In this document: positions 44,177 to 52,850 of the stretch, piece after piece | How the letters are laid out: each line of letters begins with the position of its first letter | Position numbering within the stretch: position 1 is the stretch's first letter | The notes under the pieces: model-generated | Databases searched by the model: none | The model's input: only the letters and a program-made list of their open reading frames with translations | What the model was told of the DNA's origin: nothing | Assembly: GCF_024055795.1 (NCBI RefSeq) | Contig: NZ_JAMXMY010000008.1 | Location: 248,001 to 312,000 of the forward strand | DNA from: Actinoallomurus purpureus | GTDB taxonomy: Bacteria; Actinomycetota; Actinomycetes; Streptosporangiales; Streptosporangiaceae | Length of the DNA: 64,000 bases | Direction of reading: 5' to 3' | Made by a program: the position numbers and the translations under genes

Positions 44177-44430
44177 GAAGTCTCCTGATCCTCTGCTCGC
44201 GAGCGCAGCTCACTCCTGGCGCATCCCCTTCGGGGACGTGCGGCTGCGTCGACCGGTTTGCAAAGTGATTGAATGGACGCGGTCAGTAACCATTGGCAAT
44301 GACTGCTGGATCCTACCCGACCGATGAGCCCACCTGGCCCGATAGCACGGTAAGGCACAGGGGCCTCGCTTATCACGGCAATTGGAAGAAGCTCACGAAG
44401 GTCGGCGTGAATGGCGTATATCCGTAACGG
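44177..44430. other. Intergenic region between LCP copies 2 and 3
   Basis: About 250 bases, richer in A+T than the genes, with no supported frame. It should contain the promoter for LCP copies 2 and 1 (minus strand). I see no confident hexamers or terminator in it. Confidence 0.4.
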
Positions 44431-46596
44431 CTAACCTCCGCAGGCGGCCGACAGCGAGACGGCCTTGTCCTTGGACCGGGTGGAGGGCGACGGGCTGCCG
44501 GACGCGTGGCGGCCGGTACGTGGGGTCGCCGAGTCGCCCGGAGACGCCGCGGGTGAGCCGGCGGGAGAGGCCATCGGCCCTCCGGAGGCCGAGCCCGCCG
44601 AGGACGCCCCCGCACTCGGCGTCGCCGAGGGGCTGCCGCTCGGCGCGGCGGCCGAGGCACCCGTACCACCGGAGGGTGCGGCGGAGACGCTCGCGCCGCC
44701 GGACGCCTCCGGCGAGGCGGTGGCCGAGCGTTCGTCGCTGGCCTCGATCGCGCCTGCCGCCGCACGCCGCATGACGCCGAGGTCCGGCCGGTAGACGTGG
44801 AACTCCGGGGGGACGAACATCAGGCTGCTGATCTGCGCTCCGCCCTTCATCGTCTCCGACAGCTTGATGAGGGCGGGCAGCAGTTCGGCCGGGATGTTGG
44901 CCGAGATGGTCTTCTTAGCGGCCGCGGCGAGCTGCTGGAAACGGGTCAGCACCCGCTGCGGGTCGGCCTGCTCGGCGATCGCCTTCATCAGGCACTTCTG
45001 CCGCCCCATGCGCATGAAGTCGCTGCTGGCGGTGCGCGACCGCCCGTACCAGAGTGCCTCCTTGCCGCTCAGATCCCGGTCACCGGCCTTGAGCACCCCG
45101 GTGGGCGCGCTGCCGTCCTCCGGGCCGCCGAACGGAATGTCCTGGGCGATGTGCACCTTGACTCCGCCCATCGCGTCGACGATGTCGGCGAAGCCGAACA
45201 GGTTGACCAGGATGTAGTAGTCGATGGGCCGGCCGATGAGGTAGGAGATCTCCTCCCGTACCAGCTCGGGTCCACGACGTCCCTTGTCGAAGCCGGGTAC
45301 GAGCGAGGGGTCGTCCTCGGCGTCCTGGAACAGCTCGTTGAGCAGTCCCTGGTCGCCCGGCGCGCCGACACCGGTGAACCCGTCGGGCCAGCGGGAACGC
45401 AGCCGGGGGATCATCGGGAAGTGCTGCAGGTTCCGGGGCAGGCTGATCAGCACCGTGTCCCCGGTCTTGGTGTCGATGCTCGCGACCGTCATGCTGTCCG
45501 TACGGACGCCGACGCGGTCACCGGCCCCGTCCCCGCCGAGCAGGAGGACGTTGACCCGAGGCGTGTCCTTCCACGGGTCCGCCACGTTGACCGGCTGCGG
45601 CCGCGCCTGGTCCCCGTGGAAGATCGTGCCGATCGTGTCCCGCAGGGTGTAGGTGCTGCGCGCGGCCCAGACGAGCGGCGAGCAGACCCCGACGGCGAGC
45701 ACCAGGACCAGGCCGCCGGCGAGGATCCGCGCGGTCCGGGCCATCCCGGTGGGACGGACGACCTGGTAGGAGCGGACGACGATGCCGGCCCAGAACAGCG
45801 CGAGGGCCAGGATGCCGCCGGTGATGCCGGCGAGCCAGTCGCGCCGCACCGCGATCTGCTTCAGGTCGTGCTGGTACAGGAGCGCGGCGGCCACTCCCCC
45901 GCCGACGAGGAGCGCGAACAGGCCCATCAGGAGGATCCCGACGATACGGCGCCCGGCCCAGATGTGGGCGATGCCCCAGACCACGGCGGAGGCGACCGTC
46001 AGCCCGAGAGCGTGCGGCAGACCGCTCCGTGACCTGCCGGTGTCGCCGGACGCCGCCCCACCGTCGCCGTCCCGCTCCTCGCCCTTCGACGCGTCCTCGA
46101 GGGCACCGTCATCGGGCGGGGTGGTGTTCTCCGCGCCGGCGTCACCCTCCGCGTCGCCCGCAGGGTCGACGGTCGCCGTGGCGTCGGCCCCGGTGACGCC
46201 CGCGCCGGACCGATCGGCGTCCGTACCGTCACCGGCCACGGCATCGGATTCGGCGGCAGCCGCGGCGTGCTTCGGTGCTGCCGCGGCCTGCACGACGGAG
46301 ACGCCGTCACGGGCCAGCGCGCCGCCCGGCACCCTCTCGCGTTCTGGCGTCACATCCGTCTCGGCGACGGTTCCGTCGTCGTCACTCCCGCCGACGTCGT
46401 CGGCAGCCTCGCCCCCAGTAGCGGAACCGCCCTCCGCCCCGGAGCCGCTTCCATCGGCATGACCGCCTGCTCCGGCGGCAGAGCCGCCCCCGCGACCGGC
46501 GGCGTCGCCGTCTTCGGCCGGACCGTCACCCCCCGCGTCACCGGCGGCGGCGTCCTCGCTGCCATTCGAGGCGCCATCGCCCGCGCGTCGTCCCAT
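44431..46596 (-). CDS. LCP-family transferase, copy 3, with long acidic Gly/Ala-rich N-terminus
   Basis: A 721-residue LCP protein. Residues 1-200 are a cytoplasmic low-complexity stretch rich in Gly, Ala, Asp and Glu. Four or more hydrophobic helices follow (from ALGLTVASAVVWGIAHIWAG), then the LCP domain (NVLLLGGDGAGDRVGVRTDS, DTVLISLPRNLQHF, DYYILVNLFGFADIVDAMGG, EALWYGRSRTASSDFMRMGRQ). A Ser/Ala/Pro-rich outer tail ends in LSAACGG. GGGAG five bases before ATG 46596 sets the start over GTG 46602. It is the most divergent copy of the three. Confidence 0.92.
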   Translation of the reverse strand: MGRRAGDGASNGSEDAAAGDAGGDGPAEDGDAAGRGGGSAAGAGGHADGSGSGAEGGSATGGEAADDVGGSDDDGTVAETDVTPERERVPGGALARDGVSVVQAAAAPKHAAAAAESDAVAGDGTDADRSGAGVTGADATATVDPAGDAEGDAGAENTTPPDDGALEDASKGEERDGDGGAASGDTGRSRSGLPHALGLTVASAVVWGIAHIWAGRRIVGILLMGLFALLVGGGVAAALLYQHDLKQIAVRRDWLAGITGGILALALFWAGIVVRSYQVVRPTGMARTARILAGGLVLVLAVGVCSPLVWAARSTYTLRDTIGTIFHGDQARPQPVNVADPWKDTPRVNVLLLGGDGAGDRVGVRTDSMTVASIDTKTGDTVLISLPRNLQHFPMIPRLRSRWPDGFTGVGAPGDQGLLNELFQDAEDDPSLVPGFDKGRRGPELVREEISYLIGRPIDYYILVNLFGFADIVDAMGGVKVHIAQDIPFGGPEDGSAPTGVLKAGDRDLSGKEALWYGRSRTASSDFMRMGRQKCLMKAIAEQADPQRVLTRFQQLAAAAKKTISANIPAELLPALIKLSETMKGGAQISSLMFVPPEFHVYRPDLGVMRRAAAGAIEASDERSATASPEASGGASVSAAPSGGTGASAAAPSGSPSATPSAGASSAGSASGGPMASPAGSPAASPGDSATPRTGRHASGSPSPSTRSKDKAVSLSAACGG

Positions 46597-47203
46597 ATGC
46601 ACTCCCGTATCCCAGTTGCCAGCCTAGATCTTTTACCAGGGAGACCCACTGGGCACCCACTCGGTCCGCCGTACGGCCGGTGGATCACGAACGACCGCAC
46701 GAACGCGGTGCGCACGGTCGCCATCCCGGCAACGAACAACACTGCCAAAGGATCCCTTAATGCCCGAAATATCCCTAATAAAGACGCGGGGCCTTGATGA
46801 GAAGTTCACGGGGGTTGCGGATCGCGCGACGAGAGCCCAAGGATCCCAGCGCCGAAGACGCCCGGCGAGCGTCGCCGGACGATCGCCGGTCAGTGTCGCA
46901 CCAAGGCTCCCCCTGTCACTCACCCGCTCGGCGTCGGGTGGCGCGTCGGCGAGCGTGTACGAGAACGGCGTACGGCCAGGCGGGAACCGATGCTTGCGCA
47001 ACCCGGTCGGCGGTCACGGCCCTGGCGATCGCGTTCGCCCCGCGCGGTCAGAAGGTCGGCGCACTGAAAGACCGCGTCTCCGCCGCGCCGAGATCACTAA
47101 TGTGCTGCGTGTCATAGACGATCTTGAAGGAGGTCGGATGAACGATCCTTGGCGATCGCCGCCTGACGGAACGCCGCGATCGCCAACGGACCAGTACGCC
47201 GCC
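46597..47203. other. 600-base intergenic region upstream of LCP copy 3
   Basis: No supported gene. The part at about 46735-46800 is A+T-rich for this genome (TTTATTAGGGATATTTC on the minus strand) and is the likely promoter region of LCP copy 3. Near the far end, AAGGAGGT precedes an ATG at 47138 on the plus strand; that frame runs antisense through the EF-hand gene and is discussed as a finding, not called as a gene. Confidence 0.4.
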
Positions 47204-47410
47204 TCAGGAGTTCCACGCCTTGGTGAACTCCGCGAGATTGATACGCCCGTCCCCGTCGTCATCGGCATGGGCGAAGATCGAGTCGATCTCGTCGCCACTG
47301 ACCGCCTCGTGGCGGGCCGTCATGGCGAGCTTGAACTCCATCGCCGTGATGTACCCGTCGCCGTCGTAGTCGATCTCCTTGAAGGTCCGCGCGACCTCGT
47401 CGTCCGCCAT
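47204..47410 (-). CDS. EF-hand calcium-binding protein (calmodulin-like)
   Basis: A 68-residue protein made of two EF-hands and little else. Loop 1 is residues 14-25 (DYDGDGYITAME) and loop 2 residues 50-61 (DDDGDGRINLAE), both with full sets of oxygen ligands and the closing Glu. It fits the small CabC/CabD-type calcium sensors or buffers of streptomycetes. It is monocistronic, with GGAGG-like AGGAGGT several bases before the ATG. Confidence 0.93.
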   Translation of the reverse strand: MADDEVARTFKEIDYDGDGYITAMEFKLAMTARHEAVSGDEIDSIFAHADDDGDGRINLAEFTKAWNS

Positions 47411-47684
47411 CCCCAGTACCTCCTGTCGAGCCGTACGTCTTCGGTGTCGGCGACGATCACGTTAACGCCCGGCCCCCGAGTCACGCGAGGCGACCGGCAC
47501 CGTACGACCGCGCCCTCGGCGACCGGAGAATCGCATCTTTCGTGACCGGCCCGCGGCCGTGCCGCGCGGCTGCGTCGCCGGACCTGACTTCTTGATCAGC
47601 GGTTCGCCCCCGAGAAGCCGTCCAGTGCCCGACCCGCCCGCCGAGCCTGGGGATTAGATTGGCTGTTGGGGGGAGGGGGCTGCC
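47411..47684. other. Divergent intergenic region between the EF-hand and NB-ARC genes
   Basis: About 270 bases with no supported gene. It contains the promoters of both neighbours. GGGGGGAGGGGGC shortly before ATG 47685 is the ribosome binding region of the regulator gene. Confidence 0.4.
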
Positions 47685-49799
47685 ATGGCAGGTGCCCACT
47701 CGGTGTGCTCGGCGGGGAATCTTCCAGCTGATGTGACCAGTTTCGTGGGTCGCGGGCACGAGATCAGCGCGGTGAAGCGGCTGATCCGGCGTCATCGGCT
47801 GGTGACCGTGACCGGTGGGCCGGGGGTCGGCAAGACACGGCTGTCGCAGCGGGTGGCGGGACAGCTGGGGAGCTCGTTCGCCGACGGTGTACGGCTGGTG
47901 GAGCTGGCCGCGCTGAAGGACGCGCGGTTCTTGGCCCAGACGGTCGGGGACGCGGTCGGGGTGCCCGGGGAGTCGAGGTCTGCCGCGTGGGAGGTCCTGG
48001 CGCGGTTCCTGGCGGAGAAGAATCTTCTGCTGGTGCTGGACAACTGCGAGCACCTGGTGGACTCCTGCGCGCTCCTGGTGGCCGACCTGCTGCAGGCCGC
48101 TCCCGAATTGCGGATCTTGGCGACCAGCAGGCAGGCGCTGCACGTGGCCGGCGAGTGGCTGATGGAGCTTCCGCCGTTGCCGGTGCCGCAGGACGAGCAG
48201 GCTGCGCCGGCGTGCAGCGAGGCGATGCGGCTGTTCGCCGAGCGTGCGGCGACCGCCCTCCCGGGCTTCGCCATCACCGACGCGAACCGTGCGAGTGTGG
48301 CCGAGGTCTGCCGGCGCCTGGACGGTATCCCACTGGCGATCGAGTTGGCCGCCGTACGGGTGCGGGCCATGCCCGTCGAGACGATCATGGCCCGCCTGGG
48401 GGAACACTCTTTGCAGGCCCTGGGCGCGGGCGCACAGGTGACCATGCCACGGCTGCAGACGATGCGGTCGGCGATCGACTGGAGCTTCCACCTGTGTTCG
48501 AAGGCGGAGCAGCGGTTGTGGGCGCGGGCGTCGGTGTTCAACGGAGGGTTCGACATCGGGGACGCTGAGCAGGTCTGCTCAGGAACCGGGATCGAGGACG
48601 CGGAGGTCCTCACGCTCCTGGCCGGTCTGGTCGACAAGTCCGTGCTGACCTCTTCGCTGGTCGGGGAGGCCGCCCGGTACCGGATGCTCGAGCCGATCCG
48701 TGAGTACGGCGCCGAGCGCCTGGCTCGTTCCGGTCAGGCCAGGGCGGTGCGGACCCGTCACCGGGACCACTTCGCCGACGTCGCCCGGCAGTCGGAAGGC
48801 CACTTCCTGACCTCCGAAGAGCTGCAGGTGTTCAACCGGTTGGGGCGCGACTACGCCAATGTGCGGTCCGCACTGGAGTTCTGCGTCAGCGAACCCGGTC
48901 AGGCAGGCGCCGGGCTGCGGATCGCCGGTTCCCTGTGGCACTACTGGACCACGGCGGTCCGCCACCGGGAGGGGCGGTACTGGCTCGATCGGGTCCTGTC
49001 CCTCAACCCTGAGCCGAGCCCGGCACGGGCCAAGGCCCTCTGGGTGAACGGATGGCTGGCTCTCCTGCTGGCCGACTGGGAGGTGGCGCGGTCGCTGATC
49101 GACCAGTGCGCCGCCCTGGCCGAACGCCTGGGCGACGAGTCGGCCCGGGCCCATGCCACCCTGCTCCGCGGCATGCATGCGTTCTTCTGCGGTGATCTGC
49201 GCCGCGCCGTGGCGTTCCTGGAGGACGCCCTCGCCCGGCTGCGGGCGCTCGACGACCGCGGGGGCGTGTGGATGACCCTGCGTCTCCTGACGTACGGCAC
49301 CGCGCTCCTCGGTGAAGCCGACCGTTCCCGGGTCTTCGGCGAGCAGTGCATCGAGATGGCGGATCGGGCCGGTGCGTCGTTGACGTACGCACGGGCCCTG
49401 GGGCTGTGCGGGGTCGCCCGGTGGTTGATCGGTGACCACGAGCGGGCGACCTGCCTGGCCCGGGAAAGGCTCAGGGTCTCCCCCTGCATCGACGGGTGGG
49501 GCATCGCTCACTGCTTGGAAGTCCTCGCCTGGGACGCCGCCGGTCATGATCCGGAACGCGCCGCCCGGCTACTCGGCTGCGCCCACGCGATCTGGCGGTT
49601 CACCGGGGCGCCCCTGGCCCAGCGGCATCTGGCCGCCGACCACAGGCTCTCTGAGCAGCGCACCCGGGCGGCGCTGGGCGAGGAGACGTTCGGCAAGCTC
49701 TCCGACGAGGGCGCCAGGCTCCCCATCGACCAGGCCATCGCCTACGCGCTCGACGACGCGTCGTGGAGCGAAGCCGCTGTCAGGCACCGACTCCGGTAA
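47685..49799 (+). CDS. NB-ARC/TPR ATPase related to LuxR-type regulators, HTH missing
   Basis: A 704-residue protein. The P-loop VTGGPGVGKTRLS (43-54), Walker B LLLVLDNCEHL, ILATSRQAL and LDGIPLAIELAA mark the AfsR/SARP-like STAND ATPase. Helical tetratricopeptide-like repeats follow (from about 340). Relatives end in a LuxR helix-turn-helix (LTxREREV...); this protein stops at DDASWSEAAVRHRLR, just where that domain would start, and none of the three forward frames after the stop encodes one. It is therefore a natural HTH-less form or a truncated regulator. The ATG is preceded by a G-rich Shine-Dalgarno. Confidence 0.88.
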   Translation: MAGAHSVCSAGNLPADVTSFVGRGHEISAVKRLIRRHRLVTVTGGPGVGKTRLSQRVAGQLGSSFADGVRLVELAALKDARFLAQTVGDAVGVPGESRSAAWEVLARFLAEKNLLLVLDNCEHLVDSCALLVADLLQAAPELRILATSRQALHVAGEWLMELPPLPVPQDEQAAPACSEAMRLFAERAATALPGFAITDANRASVAEVCRRLDGIPLAIELAAVRVRAMPVETIMARLGEHSLQALGAGAQVTMPRLQTMRSAIDWSFHLCSKAEQRLWARASVFNGGFDIGDAEQVCSGTGIEDAEVLTLLAGLVDKSVLTSSLVGEAARYRMLEPIREYGAERLARSGQARAVRTRHRDHFADVARQSEGHFLTSEELQVFNRLGRDYANVRSALEFCVSEPGQAGAGLRIAGSLWHYWTTAVRHREGRYWLDRVLSLNPEPSPARAKALWVNGWLALLLADWEVARSLIDQCAALAERLGDESARAHATLLRGMHAFFCGDLRRAVAFLEDALARLRALDDRGGVWMTLRLLTYGTALLGEADRSRVFGEQCIEMADRAGASLTYARALGLCGVARWLIGDHERATCLARERLRVSPCIDGWGIAHCLEVLAWDAAGHDPERAARLLGCAHAIWRFTGAPLAQRHLAADHRLSEQRTRAALGEETFGKLSDEGARLPIDQAIAYALDDASWSEAAVRHRLR

Positions 49800-49918
49800 G
49801 CCGCTCGAGCGGCTCGGCGGTGGATCGGGCGGCGGGGAGTCGCTCGCCTCACGGTGAGGATCCGCACACGGCTCCCGCAAACCGGGAAACGCTAGCGGAC
49901 ACCGCACTAGAGACGCAC

Positions 49919-49945
49919 GAGGCCCCGCGTTGCCGGCGGGGCCTC
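49919..49945. terminator. Bidirectional hairpin terminator
   Basis: GAGGCCCCGC and GCGGGGCCTC (49919-49928, 49936-49945) form a perfect ten-base stem with a seven-base loop. It lies between the convergent NB-ARC gene and the DUF397 gene. A short TT follows on the plus strand. It can serve both genes. Confidence 0.8.
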
Positions 49946-49961
49946 TTGGTCGCTCGTTGAT

Positions 49962-50051
49962 CTATGAGGTTGCTTCGTCTCCCTCGACTACGGCGACTTC
50001 TACGCAGTCGCCTCCGTTCGAGGAGTAGGTACTTTTCGTCCAGGTGGCCAC
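49962..50051 (-). CDS. Very short DUF397 protein
   Basis: A 29-residue frame from GTG 50051, with GGAGG four bases upstream. It encodes WTKSTYSSNGGDCVEVAVVEG and ends in TS. This is the first half of DUF397; the VRDSKDP...EW half is absent, as in the copy at 6882. It lies about 130 bases behind the XRE/DUF5753 gene on the same strand. The frame upstream of GTG is open back to a TGA at about 50117 but has no other start. It may still serve as the regulator's partner. Confidence 0.65.
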   Translation of the reverse strand: MATWTKSTYSSNGGDCVEVAVVEGDEATS

Positions 50052-50184
50052 TGGTCCTCCAGGGTGGTGCTCGGAGGCAAGAAAGTCCCGCTGGCTCCCC
50101 GCAGGAAGTACGGGTCAACGGGCAAGGTGTGGCCAGGCCCGGCCAGCGGGACTGATCGCAGAGTACCCGCCGACGTCCCCATTG

Positions 50185-51063
50185 TCACAGGGTGGGTAGG
50201 TCAGACAATCGGTCCGTAATTAGACGAAACGACTCATAGCGTGGTGGCGCGAGCGATGCCAGGCGCGCGAAACGGGCTTCGGCGTCCCGCACCTCCCGCT
50301 CCCGCTCCAGCCACGTGAACCCGGCGCCCGCTTCGACGTATGCGATCGGATCGAAGTCAGTGAACGCGAAGATCCCGAATGCTGCGGTCATCGCGTCGTA
50401 CGCGCCAGCGCTGAACGGGATGACCCGGACTGTCACTCCCTGCTCGGCGTCCATGACATCGAGGATGTGCTGGAGCTGCTCGGCGAGGATCTGGCGACTG
50501 CCGATCTCCCGGTACAGCACGGCCTCGTCGATGATCGCATGGAAGTCCAGACGGCCGAGGGCGTGCTCCTGCCGGGCGAGGCGGAGCGCGACGCGCCGGT
50601 CGATGTCCTCGGCGCTGTGCTGGATCGGGTTGCTCGGGTCGGCGATGATCGCGCGGGCGTAGTCGGCGGTCTCCAGCAGCGCCGGGACGTGCACGAGCGC
50701 GGTCTGCCGGTAGAGGGTCGCGGATGCTTCCAGCTCGAGGTACGTCGCGTAGTCGCGGCCTGGCCAGGGCGCTCCGCGCAGCAGCGGAGCGAACGGGCCG
50801 AGCCACTCATGCTCGGACGCTTCGGCAGCGAGTTGCTCGATCTCGTGGCGTTTGTCGCCGGTCAGGCGGTAGTAGGCCAGCAGGTCCGCCAGGTCGGCGT
50901 CTGAGACGGAGAGCTGCGCTGTCTCTATTCGACTGACTTTCGACGTCGACCAGTCGAGTGCGGCGGCTATCTCGCTGTTCTGGATGTGGTGGCGTTCACG
51001 CAGGTCGCGGAGTGCATTGCCGAGTCGCCGACGGCTAAGGCTACGCGGCTGAGGTGTATTCAT
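50185..51063 (-). CDS. XRE-family regulator with DUF5753 domain (second)
   Basis: A 292-residue regulator. The helix-turn-helix (LGNALRDLRERHHIQNSEIAAALDWSTSKVSRIETAQ) is followed by the DUF5753 domain with TALVHVPALLETADYARAII, LRLARQEHALG and VIPFSAGAYDAM. A truncated DUF397 gene follows it. It differs from the copy at 6022 in sequence and codon use, so the two are independent members of the family and not a recent duplication. Confidence 0.92.
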   Translation of the reverse strand: MNTPQPRSLSRRRLGNALRDLRERHHIQNSEIAAALDWSTSKVSRIETAQLSVSDADLADLLAYYRLTGDKRHEIEQLAAEASEHEWLGPFAPLLRGAPWPGRDYATYLELEASATLYRQTALVHVPALLETADYARAIIADPSNPIQHSAEDIDRRVALRLARQEHALGRLDFHAIIDEAVLYREIGSRQILAEQLQHILDVMDAEQGVTVRVIPFSAGAYDAMTAAFGIFAFTDFDPIAYVEAGAGFTWLEREREVRDAEARFARLASLAPPRYESFRLITDRLSDLPTL

Positions 51064-51217
51064 ATCTGGGCTTCCCTGCTTTTCGGTCGCGCCCTATCAG
51101 GCTTGCAGCCTTCTCTGCACTTGCAGACCCCCGAGCCGGGAGCATCGCACCGCCCAGACGCCACGTGACGCCCCGGTCACAGATTAAGGGGCCGGGAACG
51201 CGCGAGGAGGGCGAAGG

Positions 51218-51334
51218 ATGGGCGCCACCAAGACGTATCGGCAGAAACGGTACAGGCTGACCATCGGACCAAAAGGCAGCGCCGGACCGACCAGCCGCCA
51301 CGCCCTGAAGATCCGGCTTGCTGCACCAACCTGA
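51218..51334 (+). CDS. Small basic protein, 38 aa
   Basis: An ATG with GGAGG seven bases upstream opens GATKTYRQKRYRLTIGPKGS and ends in KIRLAAPT. The product is strongly basic, with no membrane segment. The good ribosome binding site and protein-like composition support it, but the length is small and the family unknown. It is divergent from the XRE gene. Confidence 0.4.
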   Translation: MGATKTYRQKRYRLTIGPKGSAGPTSRHALKIRLAAPT

Positions 51335-51341
51335 AGCCGGC

Positions 51342-51476
51342 TCAGCCGGTGGGGCGAAGTGCTGCCAGGTGTGAGGTGCGCGTGGAGGCGAGGGGCGTAT
51401 CGGTAAGCCAGGCGTCGATACGCACGAAGTTCATCGCGGCAGCGGTGAGCAGATGCTGCAGGTGCCGGCCCCATCA
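51342..51476 (-). mobile_element. C-terminal remnant of an IS1182/IS5-like transposase
   Basis: The minus strand encodes GRHLQHLLTAAAMNFVRIDA, WLTDTPLASTRTSHLAAL and a stop at 51342. This is the standard end of IS1182/IS5-type transposases (LQHVLTAAAxNLxRLDAW...TRTSHxAAL). The catalytic DDE part is not present upstream. It lies close to tRNA-Ala, a common landing zone. Confidence 0.8.
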
Positions 51477-51483
51477 AGATCGA

Positions 51484-51518
51484 AGCCCAGGTTGGGGACC
51501 GCGTCCCTGGCCTGGGCT
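51484..51518. repeat. Nested inverted repeat
   Basis: AGCCCAGG (51484-51491) faces CCTGGGCT (51511-51518), and inside them GGGAC faces GTCCC around CGC. Together they can fold into one interrupted hairpin of thirteen pairs. It immediately follows the transposase remnant and may be part of the old element's end. Confidence 0.6.
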
Positions 51519-51656
51519 TGCATCGTGTTGATCGACGACGTTAGTGCGTGGCCGTACTTCGCTGCTGTACGAGATCGGAAACGGCCGGTTCCTTGATCGG
51601 AACCAGTCGGTTGACCCCGATTGGCCCTGGCTCGAACGCCGGCCCACACCGGGGGC

Positions 51657-51705
51657 GTGGGGGCAGAGCCCCCACATCGGGGGGTCCGGGGGGTCGCCCC
51701 CCCGG
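51657..51705. repeat. Two adjacent G/C-run hairpins
   Basis: GTGGGGGC-aga-GCCCCCAC is a perfect eight-base stem (51657-51675). Ten bases on, CCGGGGGG-tcg-CCCCCCCGG forms a second (51686-51705). Paired hairpins of this kind are common in streptomycete and related intergenic regions and may act as terminators, here downstream of tRNA-Ala. Confidence 0.65.
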
Positions 51706-51769
51706 GTAAACATGACGAAGGACCAGCGGGAGGAAGCTTCGCTTCCGACCACACTGGCCCTAGGTCCGA

Positions 51770-51845
<76 letters not shown>

Positions 51846-51951
51846 AAGGACGCTGTAAGGCTAGCAAACATTGGGCACTGCTCGCGCATCGGTTACCTGG
51901 TGTTGCGGATCACAGCAGGTCATGCTGCGGAGGACCCCCGCTTGGCCGGAG

Positions 51952-52569
51952 TCAGTCGCCGACGGCGCGCTGGTCGGTGTACTGGTCGTAGACCTCTTCC
52001 TCGAGGCGCGCGGGCATGGCGATGACCTCGGCGGACCGCTGGGCCTCGCGGGCCAGGCGTGCCTCCTCCTCCGCGCGGACGCGGCGGTCGGCCTCGATGG
52101 CGCGGAGGCGGACCAGGTGGCGTGCGCGGCGGCGTTCGGCGTCCATCTTGACGGCGCTGCGCAGCAGGGTGAGGTGGCCGACGAGCAGGACGGCCGGCGG
52201 CAGCGTGAACCACCACGGCGTGACGCCGCTGACGACGGTGGCGACCGATGTCAGCCCCAGGAGAATGAGGCCGACGGTGCGGCGCCGGCGGCGGGCGATG
52301 ACGGCGGCGCGGCTCGCCCGCCGGCGGGCGGCTCGGCGGGTCTCCCGTGCCGGGACGACGTCGTCCTCGGGCGACGCCTCGTCAGCGCCCTCGGCGGACT
52401 CGACGCCCTCGGCGGGCTCGGAAGCCTCGGCGGGCGACTCCGCCAGCGTGTCGGCGTCCTCGTCGACGCGGCGCTGCCGGGTCCGGGAGCCGTCACGGCG
52501 GAGCCACATGGGGACCAGAACGATGCCCCAGACGGCTACGATCGCGAGATAGAGGAGTGCGCTGCTCAT
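51952..52569 (-). CDS. glpR: Divisome membrane protein SepX/GlpR
   Basis: A 205-residue membrane protein. It has an N-terminal membrane helix (LYLAIVAVWGIVLVPMWL), a long acidic/Ser-rich cytoplasmic linker, an Arg-rich patch, two close membrane helices (TVGLILLGLTSVATVVSG and FTLPPAVLLVGHLTLLRSAV) and a charged C-terminal coil with REAQRSAEVI. This layout is that of SepX (Streptomyces), called GlpR in corynebacteria. There it is the membrane receptor of the gephyrin-like protein Glp and binds the FtsZ machinery. The glp gene lies 2 kb upstream in the same direction. GGGGAGGG precedes the ATG. Confidence 0.88.
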   Translation of the reverse strand: MSSALLYLAIVAVWGIVLVPMWLRRDGSRTRQRRVDEDADTLAESPAEASEPAEGVESAEGADEASPEDDVVPARETRRAARRRASRAAVIARRRRRTVGLILLGLTSVATVVSGVTPWWFTLPPAVLLVGHLTLLRSAVKMDAERRRARHLVRLRAIEADRRVRAEEEARLAREAQRSAEVIAMPARLEEEVYDQYTDQRAVGD

Positions 52570-52850
52570 CAGCCCTCCCCATAGACGCGTCCAGGCCGCA
52601 GGCTGACCTCGCAGACGCGCACGCTCACGTCCCGCACGCTAAGACCCACCGTCAGTGGTTGACGAGCATTAGGGGCGGTGTGTCGCGAGATCGGATCGTT
52701 CCTGAACCTTTCCTGACCAAAAGTTTCCGGGCAACACGATCATGACGTGCGGCACCCGCATCCCTCGGTATCCGGAGTGGGGCTCCGAAAGAATCGCATT
52801 CCGGCATCCGCTGCGCCCTCGCCCGGCTCCGGCGATCGGCCCGTACGGCG

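Noticed and set aside
46633-47001. A 122-codon minus-strand frame upstream of LCP copy 3
   Set aside because: No ribosome binding site, no recognisable domain, and it spans the A+T-rich likely promoter.
51657-51705. Two hairpins as a possible CRISPR-like array
   Set aside because: There are only two unequal palindromes and no spacer-repeat periodicity. No CRISPR array or cas gene is seen anywhere in the window.
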